Below are positions 47,304 to 55,156 of a DNA stretch of 64,000 bases, in pieces; the stretch's first letter is position 1, and each line of letters begins with the position of its first letter. The translations under genes and the position numbers were made by a program. The notes beneath the pieces were generated by a model. It worked only from the letters and a program-made list of their open reading frames with translations, did no database searches and was not told where the DNA came from. The stretch is from CAVRCA01 sp965218045 (lineage in GTDB: Bacteria; Pseudomonadota; Alphaproteobacteria; Acetobacterales; Acetobacteraceae): assembly GCA_965218045.1 (NCBI GenBank), contig CBDCJX010000011.1, forward strand, positions 372,001-436,000. Direction: 5' to 3'.

Positions 47304-48398
47304 TCAGGGCTTTGCGGCGCCCTGGGTGTTGACGTACAGCGCGTAGACTGACGTGCTCGCGCACATGTAGAGCCGGTTGCGCAGCAGGCCGCCGAACACC
47401 AGGTTGGCGCAGGTCTCGGGAAGATGGATCTTGCCGATCAGATCGCCATTCGGCGCGTAGCAGCGCACGCCGTCCTCCTTCGGGTCCGCCCAACCCATGC
47501 TGGTCCAGACATTGCCCTCGACGTCGAGCCGCAACCCGTCGGTGATGCCGGGCGCGAACCCCTCCGCGAACACCCGGCTGTTGGACAGCTTGCCGGCATC
47601 CAGGTCGACGTCAAAGACGCGGATGTGCGATTTCGCGCCGCCGCTGTTGTCGCTGTCGATGACGTACAGCTTCTTCTCGTCCGGGGAGAAACCGAGACCG
47701 TTCGGCTGCCCGAAGTCGTCGACCACCACCTTGATGTCGCCGCTCTGCGAGTCCACGCGGTAGACGTTGTGCGTCGCCTGTTCCTGCTCGGATTTGATCC
47801 CCTCGTAATTGCCGAGGATGCCGTAGGAGGGATCGGTGAACCAGATCGACCCGTCGGAGGCCACGACAACGTCGTTCGGCGAATTCAGCCGCTTGCCGTT
47901 GTAGCTGTCGGCGATGACGGTGATCGTGCCGTCGAGCTCAGTGCGGGACACACGCCTGCCACTATGCTCGCAGGTCACCAGGCGTCCCTGATTGTCCACC
48001 GTGTTGCCGTTCGAGTTGTACGAGGGCGAGCGGAAGACGCTGAGGTGGTTGTCGTCTTCCAGCAACCGCATCTGCCGATTATTCGGGATGTCGCTGAAGA
48101 TGAGGTAGCGGCCGGCCCGGAAGTAGGCGGGACCCTCGGCCCACCTGAAGCCCGTCGCGACCCGCTCGACCGCGCCGGTGCCGGGACTGCCCTTGAAGCG
48201 CTTGCTGTCCAGCGCCTCGATGTGCTGGTCCGGGTAGCGCGAATTGGGTAGCGGGCCGAGCGGGAGCTCAGCGCTGCCGGATGCTTGCAGCGGAACGCCG
48301 GTTTCGCTGGTCGGCGGCAGTGTCGCGGCGCCCGCCACGTGCAAGGTGGCAGCGGCCGCGCCGGCCGTGGAAGTGGCCAGGAATGCGCGTCTGTTCAT
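47304..48398 (-). CDS. exported SMP-30/gluconolactonase-like protein
   Basis: 364 residues with a Tat signal (MNRRAFLATSTAGAAAATLHVAGA). The mature domain is a six-bladed propeller: FRWAEGPAYFRAGRYLIFSDI (metal-binding Glu), RLNSPNDVVVASDGSIWFTDPSYG (Asn/Asp), QPNGLGFSPDEKKLYVIDSDN (second Asn/Asp) and ITDGLRLDVEGNVWTS. These are the divalent-metal ligands of SMP-30/gluconolactonases, so lactone hydrolysis in the periplasm is likely. ATG 48398 is preceded by GTGGGGAAAC. Confidence 0.9.
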   Translation of the reverse strand: MNRRAFLATSTAGAAAATLHVAGAATLPPTSETGVPLQASGSAELPLGPLPNSRYPDQHIEALDSKRFKGSPGTGAVERVATGFRWAEGPAYFRAGRYLIFSDIPNNRQMRLLEDDNHLSVFRSPSYNSNGNTVDNQGRLVTCEHSGRRVSRTELDGTITVIADSYNGKRLNSPNDVVVASDGSIWFTDPSYGILGNYEGIKSEQEQATHNVYRVDSQSGDIKVVVDDFGQPNGLGFSPDEKKLYVIDSDNSGGAKSHIRVFDVDLDAGKLSNSRVFAEGFAPGITDGLRLDVEGNVWTSMGWADPKEDGVRCYAPNGDLIGKIHLPETCANLVFGGLLRNRLYMCASTSVYALYVNTQGAAKP

Positions 48399-48567
48399 GT
48401 CGTTTCCCCACGTCCTCGCCTCTTGTTGAGGCGTTACCTCGGAAGCCGTTCGGCGCCGCTTCCCTCGCGCGCGGGAACGCAGTCGTGCTCCCGGCACAGC
48501 ATCCCGCGTCCCAAATCAGGCACTTCTCGGCGCGCCATGTCCAGCCGCCGAGGGTCGCTGCTGGCAA

Positions 48568-50259
48568 TTACGGAGGGCTCAGTGCCACTCCCTCCCGCCT
48601 GGGATCGGCGCCGCCTACCAATCCGCTCGGCGTCATCAAGATCGCCTGCGTTCCCGATTGCAGCGGGCGTTGCTTGACGGCGTGCCCCCGCGCTTGCAGT
48701 TGCGGCGCGAGTTCCGCCGCCGGCGTGTCGCCTTCGAGCTCCGCCGCCGGGCCGATGCTCAGCACGTGCGGCAGCGCCACGGCTGCCTGCGGGCTCAGTC
48801 GCCAGTCGAGCATGCCGACCAGCGCTCGGCTCACGTAGCCGATGATGCGCGCCCCGCCCGCCGAGCCGGCGCACGCTTCGAGCTGCCCCGCTTGGTCGAA
48901 CACCAGGGTCGGTGCCATCGAGCTACGTGGGCGCTTGCCGGGCTCCACCCGGTTGGCGACCGGCACGCCGTCGATCTCCGGCCGGAACGAGAAATCGGTG
49001 AGTTCGTTGTTCAGCAGGAAGCCGCGCACCATCAGCCGCGCGCCAAAAACGTCCTCGATCGTGGTGGTGAGGGAGACGGCGTTGCCCTGGGCGTCGATGA
49101 TGCAGACATGGGAGGTGCCGTGCTCGGGCTGCGCCGGCTGCGGCGCGCGTGGTTCGGGCGCGCTCTCCCACGAAGGATTGCCGGCGCGCGGGGCCGGCAT
49201 CGCGTGCAGCCGGTCGATCGCCTGGGCGCGCAGTGCTTGGTAGTCGGGAGCGATCAGGCCGCGCTGCGGGATACGGACGAAATCCGGATCGGCGAGGTAC
49301 TGCTCGCGATCGGCGAAGGCGAGGCGCTCGGCTTCCACCAGCAGGTGCGCAGCCTGGGCGCCAGCCGGGTCTAGATCGGCGATATCGAAATGCGTCAGCA
49401 CGCCGAGGATTTGCAGCACCGCGCCCCCTCCCGAGGAAGGCGGCCCCATGCCGCAAATCGTGTGCGCTCGATACCGGCCGCAAACCGGCGCGCGTTGTTT
49501 GGGCGTATAGCCGGCGAGATCGTCCGCGGTCATGCCGCCCGGATTGGGATCGGCGCGGATCGCGGCGACGATATCCGCGGCGATCGGACCGCGGTGCAGC
49601 GCGGCGCTGCCCTGGTCGGCGATCGCGCGCAAGGCGTCGGCATAGGCCGGGTTGGCGAGACGCGTGCCGGCGGGGAGCGGCGTGCCGTCGGGCGTGAAGA
49701 AATACGTCCGCGCCGCGTCCTGGCGCCGCAGCCGATCCGCGTCGCGCGCGATCGCTTCGGCGAGCCGGGGCGAGACCGGAAAACCCTCGCGCGCCAGCCT
49801 GATCGCCGGCTCGGCCAGCGCGTCCCAGCGCAGCTTGCCGTGCGCGCGCTGCGCCGCTTGCAGCATCGCGATCGCGCCCGGCACCCCGACCGACCGGCCG
49901 CTGAGCACAGCGTTGTAGAACGGCAATGGCTCGCCGCCGGCATCGAGGAACAGGTCGGCGCGCGCGGCCGCGGGGGCGGTCTCCCGTCCGTCCCAGCTCG
50001 TCACCGCGCCGCTCGCCGCGTCGTAGTGCAACAGGAACGCGCCGCCCCCGAGACCGGACGCTTGCGGCTCGACCAGCCCGAGGACGAACTGCACCGCGAC
50101 GGCGGCATCCATCGCATTGCCACCGGCTTCCAGGATCGCCACGCCGGCGGCGGCGGCCAGCGGGTTGGCCGCGGCGACCATCCCCTTCGGCTCTTCTGCC
50201 CGCGCGGTTGCCCAGCACGACGACAGAAGCAGCAGCGCGAGCAGCAGCAATCGTGGCAT
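48568..50259 (-). CDS. ggt: gamma-glutamyltransferase
   Basis: 563 residues with a signal peptide (MPRLLLLALLLLSSCWATARAE). Self-processing N-terminal nucleophile hydrolase that cleaves glutathione and other gamma-glutamyl compounds in the periplasm. The catalytic Thr is in the HGTSHVCIIDAQGNAVSLTTTI segment. Other landmarks: EAGGNAMDAAVAVQFVLGLVEPQASGLGGGAFLL, PSSGGGAVLQIL, and NNELTDFSF near the C-terminal subunit. ATG 50259 was chosen for the signal peptide; the frame opens at 50319. Divergent from yraN, 53 bp apart. Confidence 0.94.
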   Translation of the reverse strand: MPRLLLLALLLLSSCWATARAEEPKGMVAAANPLAAAAGVAILEAGGNAMDAAVAVQFVLGLVEPQASGLGGGAFLLHYDAASGAVTSWDGRETAPAAARADLFLDAGGEPLPFYNAVLSGRSVGVPGAIAMLQAAQRAHGKLRWDALAEPAIRLAREGFPVSPRLAEAIARDADRLRRQDAARTYFFTPDGTPLPAGTRLANPAYADALRAIADQGSAALHRGPIAADIVAAIRADPNPGGMTADDLAGYTPKQRAPVCGRYRAHTICGMGPPSSGGGAVLQILGVLTHFDIADLDPAGAQAAHLLVEAERLAFADREQYLADPDFVRIPQRGLIAPDYQALRAQAIDRLHAMPAPRAGNPSWESAPEPRAPQPAQPEHGTSHVCIIDAQGNAVSLTTTIEDVFGARLMVRGFLLNNELTDFSFRPEIDGVPVANRVEPGKRPRSSMAPTLVFDQAGQLEACAGSAGGARIIGYVSRALVGMLDWRLSPQAAVALPHVLSIGPAAELEGDTPAAELAPQLQARGHAVKQRPLQSGTQAILMTPSGLVGGADPRREGVALSPP

Positions 50260-50312
50260 CGGGATTGTCCGGAGGTTGCCAGCCGCCCATCGCATCGACG
50301 AGCCTGGGGTCG

Positions 50313-50684
50313 ATGTCAACGCGGAGCGAGCGAGGAACCCGGGCGCAGGGCAGGGGCGTCGACGCCGAGGCGTTGGCCTGCGCGGCGCTGGAGCGCGACG
50401 GCTGGACGGTGCTCGCCCGCCGTCTGCGCACCGACGCGGGCGAGGTCGACGTCGTCGCCGAGCGCGACGGGCTGCTGGCGATCGTCGAGGTCAAGGCACG
50501 CCCGACCCTCGCCGAAGCCGCCGCCGCGCTCGCGCCCCGCCAACGCGCCCGCCTCCTCGCCGCCGCCGAGCAGCTGCTTGCCGAGCACCCGCACTGGGGC
50601 ACGCGTGGCGTGCGCTTCGACGTGCTGGTGGTGGACGCGGGTGGCGCGGTGCGGCGGATTGCGGATGCGTTCCGGTTGGAATAG
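50313..50684 (+). CDS. YraN family (UPF0102) endonuclease-like protein
   Basis: 123 residues with a PD-(D/E)XK nuclease-like core: GRGVDAEALACAALERDGWTVLARRLRTDAGEVDVVAERDGLLAIVEVKAR, where E-x-D and E-V-K supply the putative metal site. YraN proteins are widely conserved and usually lie near rsmI/ygfZ-type genes; function is not settled. ATG 50313 was chosen from the family start; the open frame extends far upstream only because it shadows ggt. Confidence 0.9.
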   Translation: MSTRSERGTRAQGRGVDAEALACAALERDGWTVLARRLRTDAGEVDVVAERDGLLAIVEVKARPTLAEAAAALAPRQRARLLAAAEQLLAEHPHWGTRGVRFDVLVVDAGGAVRRIADAFRLE

Positions 50685-50796
50685 CGAGCTTGAGCGAGGT
50701 GTCGGCGGATGCCGTCCGTGGTGGCGGTCCAAAATGCTGGTCGCTATGAGCAGGACACACACGAACCACGTTTCATTGTTACATGCGACCTTGGAT

Positions 50797-51258
50797 TCAG
50801 GCCGCACCGCGATCGTAGCTCGCCAAATGCCCGTCCAGGCTCCAAATTCTCACCCTGAGCCGAGGATGTCGGCTACATGCTGCTTCGTACTCCTTCACAA
50901 TGCTCAGATCCCCCAGGCCGACGCCGCGCATTGCATGGTCAGGAAACTCATTCAACCAAGTTGGGAGGGCGCTAATCTCTATGCTCTGGGTTGGCGTCCA
51001 GGGAGCTGTGCCTTGGATCGCTTGCCTCACTTGACTTGCAAACTTAGTGGCATACTCCCGTCGCAGCCTGCCGTCGGAGAGCTGAGCGATATGGTTGCCT
51101 GTTTCGAGTATCGCCGCTAACGGCAATAACATATTAACGTTTTCAGCGCGGATAAATTGTTCTAAATCCTTAAGAACTTCGACCCGCCTCTGGTTAAAAC
51201 CGGGCACGTTTAAGGCGTTGAGGAACACACTCGTATCGATGATCAACACCGTCTGCAT
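50797..51258 (-). CDS. PIN-like domain protein (putative ribonuclease)
   Basis: 153 residues. The pattern of acidic residues matches a PIN nuclease: D8 (IIDTSVFLNAL), E52 (ILETGNHIAQL), D117 (GVGLGDLSIVKEYE) and D142 (WSLDGHLASYD), which would bind two metals. The gene begins 3 bp after the stop of the AAA ATPase, so the two are one operon. No antitoxin-like small gene is next to it. Base composition is lower in GC than core genes. A toxin or defence nuclease controlled by the ATPase is the natural reading, but there is no direct proof. Confidence 0.72.
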   Translation of the reverse strand: MQTVLIIDTSVFLNALNVPGFNQRRVEVLKDLEQFIRAENVNMLLPLAAILETGNHIAQLSDGRLRREYATKFASQVRQAIQGTAPWTPTQSIEISALPTWLNEFPDHAMRGVGLGDLSIVKEYEAACSRHPRLRVRIWSLDGHLASYDRGAA

Positions 51259-51261
51259 CTA

Positions 51262-52563
51262 TCAAAATGCCGAATTCCGGAGATTTTCCAACCACGCCTC
51301 TGCTCTCCTTTTCCTGGTTGCGGGACCCGGATGCTTCTTCACGAATCGGTCCATCAGGCCGGACGTCATGAGATGCCCCACCGAACCTTGCGCAATCAGT
51401 TGGGGGTAGTCTGGGACATCTTGAAGGCGAACAAGGCGACTAGTGCCATTATCTACGTCCCGGTAGCAGAAGACGACGTTGGGAACGGCATCATCTGGGA
51501 GAGCGTCAAGAAGGGCCGGATTGTGGCTGCTAATCAAGACGCTTAGGTTGCGACGTTTCGCAATCGCGGACATGCTATTGAGCAGCATCTCCGCTCGACT
51601 TGGATGAACACCATTATCAATTTCTTCGACTACTACAAGAGTCCCTTCGGGAGCAGACAATATCGCTGCGGCAATCGATAAGACACGAAGTGTCCCATCC
51701 GAAAGCAAGGTAGCGTCAATCTTCGACTGCTCTGAGCCAAATGTCTCTTGAAGTTGGAGCATAACCTCGCCACGCGGCGTAGCAATGAAATCTAGGTTGC
51801 TTACGTTCTGCTCAGGTAAACTACGGATAAGCTCAAGGACTTGAGCATCTCTGCCAGATTCCTGGCAAAGGTTGTAAAGTACGCCGGACAGATTGCTTCC
51901 GTTTCCAGTTATTCTTGATTCGGACTTAAAACTGTAGCCCCGCATCAAGGCTGGCTGTGGGTCGAGGAACAATGTCTCACTAAGTATCTTTTGAAAGAGT
52001 TCGCAAACAACCGGTATTTGTGTCTGCGCAGATTTATGGCCTGTCTCGAAGCGAGCTGCGCTTTGCATTTGTAAAAGAACTGCCATTTGGTCGGTGCAAG
52101 TAATTTGTGGCTTCTTTCCACCACGGGCGAAGTTGTTATATGCTACCCTTAGGTCATTGCCCGGCCCCTCGGCACCCCCGACGACCTCGTAGAGGGGAAC
52201 CGTTGAGGCAGGGCCGGTGATGCTTTCGTGAACGATGTGCAACTCGTCATCCGGGGTTCGCTTCAGCGAAATGCTCAGGCTGTTCCACGACTCGTCGTCA
52301 AGCTTCGCCATTATAGTGAATTTGTCGGTCCCTCTGCGCGCGAGAGTAGCTGTGGTGCCGCGAACGGCGCCGTCCCCTTCGTACACGGCATACCGGATCG
52401 CGCTCAGTCGATTTCCTTGGACAATCCATGAGAGAAGGCGCAGCGCTTCAATTGCGTTACTCTTTCCAGAGGCATTAGCACCAATCAGGACTGTGAGGGG
52501 GCCGAGCTTCAGCGTCGCGTCTCTGTAACTTTTGAAGTCCTCGATCTGAACGCTCGTTAGCAT
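51262..52563 (-). CDS. AAA (AAA_15/AAA_21-type) ATPase, SMC/OLD-like
   Basis: 433 residues with an ABC/SMC-like ATP-binding head: N-terminal LTSVQIEDFKSYRDATLKLGPLTVLIG, Walker A GANASGKS (28-35), signature LSDG (287-290), Walker B LVVVEEID (309-316) and H-loop SSH (345-347). Unlike OLD nucleases there is no Toprim domain; the C-terminus ends soon after the ATPase core (RKRRAEAWLENL). It is followed at 3 bp by a PIN-like gene. Related ATPases act in Septu, RloA-type and PARIS-type defence modules paired with a nuclease, so such a role is inferred. Confidence 0.82.
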   Translation of the reverse strand: MLTSVQIEDFKSYRDATLKLGPLTVLIGANASGKSNAIEALRLLSWIVQGNRLSAIRYAVYEGDGAVRGTTATLARRGTDKFTIMAKLDDESWNSLSISLKRTPDDELHIVHESITGPASTVPLYEVVGGAEGPGNDLRVAYNNFARGGKKPQITCTDQMAVLLQMQSAARFETGHKSAQTQIPVVCELFQKILSETLFLDPQPALMRGYSFKSESRITGNGSNLSGVLYNLCQESGRDAQVLELIRSLPEQNVSNLDFIATPRGEVMLQLQETFGSEQSKIDATLLSDGTLRVLSIAAAILSAPEGTLVVVEEIDNGVHPSRAEMLLNSMSAIAKRRNLSVLISSHNPALLDALPDDAVPNVVFCYRDVDNGTSRLVRLQDVPDYPQLIAQGSVGHLMTSGLMDRFVKKHPGPATRKRRAEAWLENLRNSAF

Positions 52564-52914
52564 GGTATTACCTCAACTGAGAGATGCTGGGCGGCGGCGG
52601 GCACGTCGGTGCTCCGAACCGTCCGCGCCCTTGGGTGCTAAACCGTCGGCTCCTCATTATAGCCGAGTGACCGAGCGCGGGTTGCGCGACCGAGACTCGG
52701 TATCGGCGATATAGGCGGGCACGCACATGTCTAACTCCAGCCGCAGATCGCTCGATTAGGCGGCCGCGCAACGACTTGTGCGGAGGACGGCCCGCCAGCG
52801 CGCGTACAAGTGCAGGGAGGCGGTCACGATGCCAGCTCATCGCGGCAACCTGCCCACTTGCAGCGGGTTCGCCAAGGCTGGTCGGACTCGGGTAAGCGGT
52901 GGTAACCATCCTGG
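52564..52914. other. 351-bp intergenic region upstream of the ATPase-PIN operon
   Basis: No credible gene is visible. It should hold the promoter of the leftward ATPase gene and that of the small interrupted gene starting at 52915. No CRISPR-like repeat or tRNA was seen. Confidence 0.4.
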
Positions 52915-52982
52915 ATGTCCGTCATGCAAGCAGACTTGTTCGGAAACCCGCCCCGAGGCGACGAACAGCCCAGCGATGAGAT
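52915..52982 (+). pseudogene. N-terminal piece of a small gene split by the IS1595 element
   Basis: Two in-frame ATGs (52915, 52924) begin MSVMQADLFGNPPRGDEQPSDE, after which the IS takes over and a stop follows at 53002. The continuation lies beyond the right end of the element (54900-55137). Small alphaproteobacterial proteins beginning MxQxDLFG and ending in an acidic/aromatic tail are familiar, but the function is unknown. Confidence 0.55.
52975..52982. repeat. left 8-bp target-site duplication
   Basis: GATGAGAT directly abuts the left terminal repeat; the same eight bases follow the right terminal repeat at 54900-54907. An 8-bp duplication is usual for IS1595-family insertions and shows the element moved as a unit. 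Confidence 0.93.
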
Positions 52983-53006
52983 GGCAATTATATACTTGAC
53001 GTAGCG
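52983..53006 (+). repeat. left terminal inverted repeat of the IS1595-family element
   Basis: 24 bases matching the reverse complement of 54876-54899 with one mismatch (A versus G at the fifth base). It includes TATATACTTGACGTAGCG. It may also contain promoter elements for the transposase 41 bp further in. Confidence 0.92.
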
Positions 53007-53046
53007 GCGGATTGCAAGCACCATCGGCGCAGAAAAGGAAGCCGAT

Positions 53047-53967
53047 ATGCCGACCGATCTTACCGCTCCGATGTTCCACGAGGATGACGCGGCCCGGAAA
53101 CACCTAGAGGCCATCCGCTGGCCGAACGGTCCGGTATGTCCGCATTGCGGCGAGGTCGAGAACGTGCGCCGCATGGAGGGCAAGTCGCATCGCCCCGGCC
53201 TGATCCAATGCAACTCCTGCCGCGAGAACTTCACGGTGACGGTCGGCTCCGTCATGGAGCGCAGTCATATCCCGCTCGCCAAGTGGGTTCTCGGTTTTCA
53301 TCTTATGGCCGCGAGCAAAAAGGGTATGTCGGCGCACCAGCTCGGCCGGATGCTAGGCATCACCTACAAGTCCGCGTGGTTCATGGCGCATCGCATCCGA
53401 GAGGCGATGAAGCCCGCCGATACCGGCCCGATCGGCGGCTTTAACAAAGTCGTTGAAGCCGACGAAACCTACATTGGCGGCAAGGCGAGGAACCGGAAGG
53501 GCAAGATACCGAACAAGGCTGCGGTCGTGTCGTTGGTTGAGCGTGACGGCAACGTGCGTAGCTTCCACGTTGCCAATGTGGACGCGACTAACCTGCGGCC
53601 AATCATCATCAAATACGTCGAAGCTAAGTCGTGGATTATGACGGACGAAAGTCCGATCTACCCGACGCTCACAAAGGGCTTTGCTGGCCACGGCACAGTC
53701 AACCACAGCGTCGAGGAATATGCCCGGATGGGCGGCTGGTATCACACGAACACGGCCGAGAATGCGTTCTCGATCCTGAAGCGCGGCATCTACGGCGTGT
53801 ATCATCACGTCTCAGAAGCGCACCTTGGCCGCTATTTGGTCGAGTTCGATTTCCGCCGCAACCATCGCAGGATCGGCGACATAGAGCGCGCTCGCCTCGC
53901 CATGAAGGGCGCGGAAGGCAAAAGGCTGGAATACCGAGGGCGAGCTTACACAGAGACCCGAGCCTAA
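53047..53967 (+). CDS. IS1595-family transposase
   Basis: 306 residues. An N-terminal zinc ribbon (CPHC near 32-35, CNSC near 56-59) is followed by a helix-turn-helix-like region (MSAHQLGRMLGITYKSAWFMAHRIREAM). The ISXO2-type catalytic domain has first Asp in VEADETYIGG, second in MTDES, the conserved HTNTAENAFSILKRG (the N and K of the DDNK set), and FDFRRNHR. ATG 53047 is preceded by AAAAGGAAG. All key residues are intact, so it is probably active. Confidence 0.95.
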   Translation: MPTDLTAPMFHEDDAARKHLEAIRWPNGPVCPHCGEVENVRRMEGKSHRPGLIQCNSCRENFTVTVGSVMERSHIPLAKWVLGFHLMAASKKGMSAHQLGRMLGITYKSAWFMAHRIREAMKPADTGPIGGFNKVVEADETYIGGKARNRKGKIPNKAAVVSLVERDGNVRSFHVANVDATNLRPIIIKYVEAKSWIMTDESPIYPTLTKGFAGHGTVNHSVEEYARMGGWYHTNTAENAFSILKRGIYGVYHHVSEAHLGRYLVEFDFRRNHRRIGDIERARLAMKGAEGKRLEYRGRAYTETRA

Positions 53968-54179
53968 GCGGAAGGGCGCTTCTTTCCGGTGGAAGCGGAA
54001 ACCTTCTTAGAATACGGTTTCTTTGTCGGCCTGGGTTGCGGCGGCGTGTTTAGAGCGCGCCGCAACGCATCGTCGCGACGAAGCGTTGCTCCGTCATCGG
54101 CGTAGACTCCAGATGGATCATCCGACTCGGCGGAAGAGGTCTTCCCTGGCATCAAAAAAGCTCCGAAAGGAGCTCCCAT
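53964..54179 (-). CDS. small basic hypothetical protein within the IS element
   Basis: 71 residues, Lys/Pro-rich at the C-terminus (RRDDALRRALNTPPQPRPTKK, then PYSKKVSASTGKKRPSA). The RxDEALRRALxTPPxP-type ending recurs in small alphaproteobacterial proteins I have seen, often next to toxin-like genes. It overlaps the transposase end by 4 bp and the 5' end of the divergent MltR-like gene; a later start (54152) shortens the overlap. Function unknown; it may not be translated. Confidence 0.4.
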   Translation of the reverse strand: MGAPFGAFLMPGKTSSAESDDPSGVYADDGATLRRDDALRRALNTPPQPRPTKKPYSKKVSASTGKKRPSA

Positions 54180-54706
54180 CTTACGACCAAATGTGGAGAA
54201 CGATCCATAACTTAGACAGCTCTGGGGGCGCGGTAGCGGCCATTATGGGAGTGTCGTACTTGGATCATGCGCTAGAACTTCTCCTGAAAGCTAAGTTTAT
54301 CGAGCTAGACAAAGACGACCAGCAACGAATGTTCGATCCGTCAAGCGGCGGCATAATAGGAAGTTTCGTTGCAAAAATACGCATTGCTTATGCCCTGGAC
54401 CTACTAGGCCCAAAGACCTACCATGACCTTCTCCTGATATCGGAGATACGCAACGTATTCGCCCATTCTCTCCACCACGTGACGTTCGACAACCAGCTGA
54501 TCAAAGAAGACTGTTACAAACTTCAGTCGGTATCTCTGGCGTTTGAAAGGAATAAACAGAGAAGTTCGGATACGGCCATTGGTAGGTTTTTAGAGACCGT
54601 CTACGTAGCGTACGTATTCATACGTGATAATTCATTTAAACTTGAACGTAATAGGGCAATAAAGGGCGACCCGACCCCCGAGGGAATAATAAAAGACTTA
54701 TTCTAG
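54113..54706 (+). CDS. MltR-like (HEPN-like helical) passenger protein
   Basis: 197 residues, all-helical. The pattern matches the MltR/mannitol-repressor-like domain: AVAAIMGVSYLDHALELLLKAKF, then GGIIGSFVAKIRIAYALDLLG, and LISEIRNVFAHSLHHVTFD with the R-N-x-F-A-H motif shared with HEPN-like proteins. In MltR the domain controls mannitol genes; here it lies inside an IS and more likely has a cargo role (toxin or regulator). ATG 54113 was chosen to keep the conserved core; the frame opens at 54023. Confidence 0.7.
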   Translation: MDHPTRRKRSSLASKKLRKELPSYDQMWRTIHNLDSSGGAVAAIMGVSYLDHALELLLKAKFIELDKDDQQRMFDPSSGGIIGSFVAKIRIAYALDLLGPKTYHDLLLISEIRNVFAHSLHHVTFDNQLIKEDCYKLQSVSLAFERNKQRSSDTAIGRFLETVYVAYVFIRDNSFKLERNRAIKGDPTPEGIIKDLF

Positions 54707-54814
54707 TTTTCCCCGTATGTGCTTCATAGCAAGATACACGCGGACCGCTATCTCCCAATAGGGATCGCTTTCTAATGCCGATTCGCACAATGCTTGTATG
54801 CCAGCCTCGATCAT
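54698..54814 (-). CDS. very short hypothetical open frame at the right end of the IS
   Basis: Reading leftward, ATG 54814 gives 38 residues (MIEAGIQALCESALESDPYW, then a VRVYLAMKHIRG tail), and the frame continues upstream without stop into the right inverted repeat, though no ATG or GTG is seen there. The acidic/helical pattern with a C-terminal VYLAM resembles small proteins of plasmid and phage genomes. It overlaps the 3' end of the MltR-like gene by 9 bp. Confidence 0.3.
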   Translation of the reverse strand: MIEAGIQALCESALESDPYWEIAVRVYLAMKHIRGKLE

Positions 54815-54875
54815 CTCCTCCGTAACCTCAACCTCAGCGCCGGCCTGTCGCGGCTCTTCTGCCGGATCGCCATGC

Positions 54876-54899
54876 GCTACGTCAAGTATATAACTGCCG
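54876..54899 (-). repeat. right terminal inverted repeat of the IS1595-family element
   Basis: Reverse complement of 52983-53006 with one mismatch. The outer edge meets the right copy of the 8-bp target duplication. Confidence 0.92.
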
Positions 54900-54907
54900 A
54901 TGAGATC
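54900..54907. repeat. right 8-bp target-site duplication
   Basis: GATGAGAT, identical to 52975-52982. Removing one copy plus the element rejoins the two halves of the split small gene. Confidence 0.93.
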
Positions 54908-55137
54908 GTGGCCATCGTGCGGGGCGGCTGCACGCCACGCTGGCCTTGGTCAAATCGGCCAAGACGATGCCCTGGGCGGACCAGCTCGCGATCATCCGCG
55001 AGGACAATGCGTTCCGTTTCGGCAAGAACCTGCTGCCACCGGCGGAAGGGGCGGCGCTTTGGGCCGAATTCAACGTCGAGATGGATCGGCTCTACGCCCT
55101 GCTGAACGAGGGCACGGAACCAGATATCGGCGACTGA
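54900..55137 (+). pseudogene. C-terminal piece of the small gene split by the IS1595 element
   Basis: From 54946 the frame reads MVKSAKTMPWADQLAIIRED, then NAFRFGKNLLPPAEGAALWA and EFNVEMDRLYALL, ending at TGA 55135-55137. The codons just before (LHATLALVKSAK) belong to the same protein. Joining through the target duplication predicts ...QPSDEIVAIVRG/RLHATLALVKSAK..., which needs a one-base frame correction near 54920. So after the IS insertion the remnant also lost a base. Restored length would be about 100 residues. Function unknown. Confidence 0.55.
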
Positions 55138-55156
55138 CCGCGCACCCACCCTTTCG

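Larger units (their letters stand above)
52983..54899 (+). mobile_element. complete IS1595-family element with passenger genes
   Basis: A 1917-bp element bounded by 24-bp terminal inverted repeats (52983-53006 and 54876-54899, differing at one base; they begin GGCA and contain TATATACTTGACGTAGCG). It is flanked by an 8-bp direct duplication. Inside are an IS1595-type transposase, an MltR-like passenger gene and two small minus-strand open frames. The element is intact and recently inserted by the sequence evidence. Confidence 0.93.
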
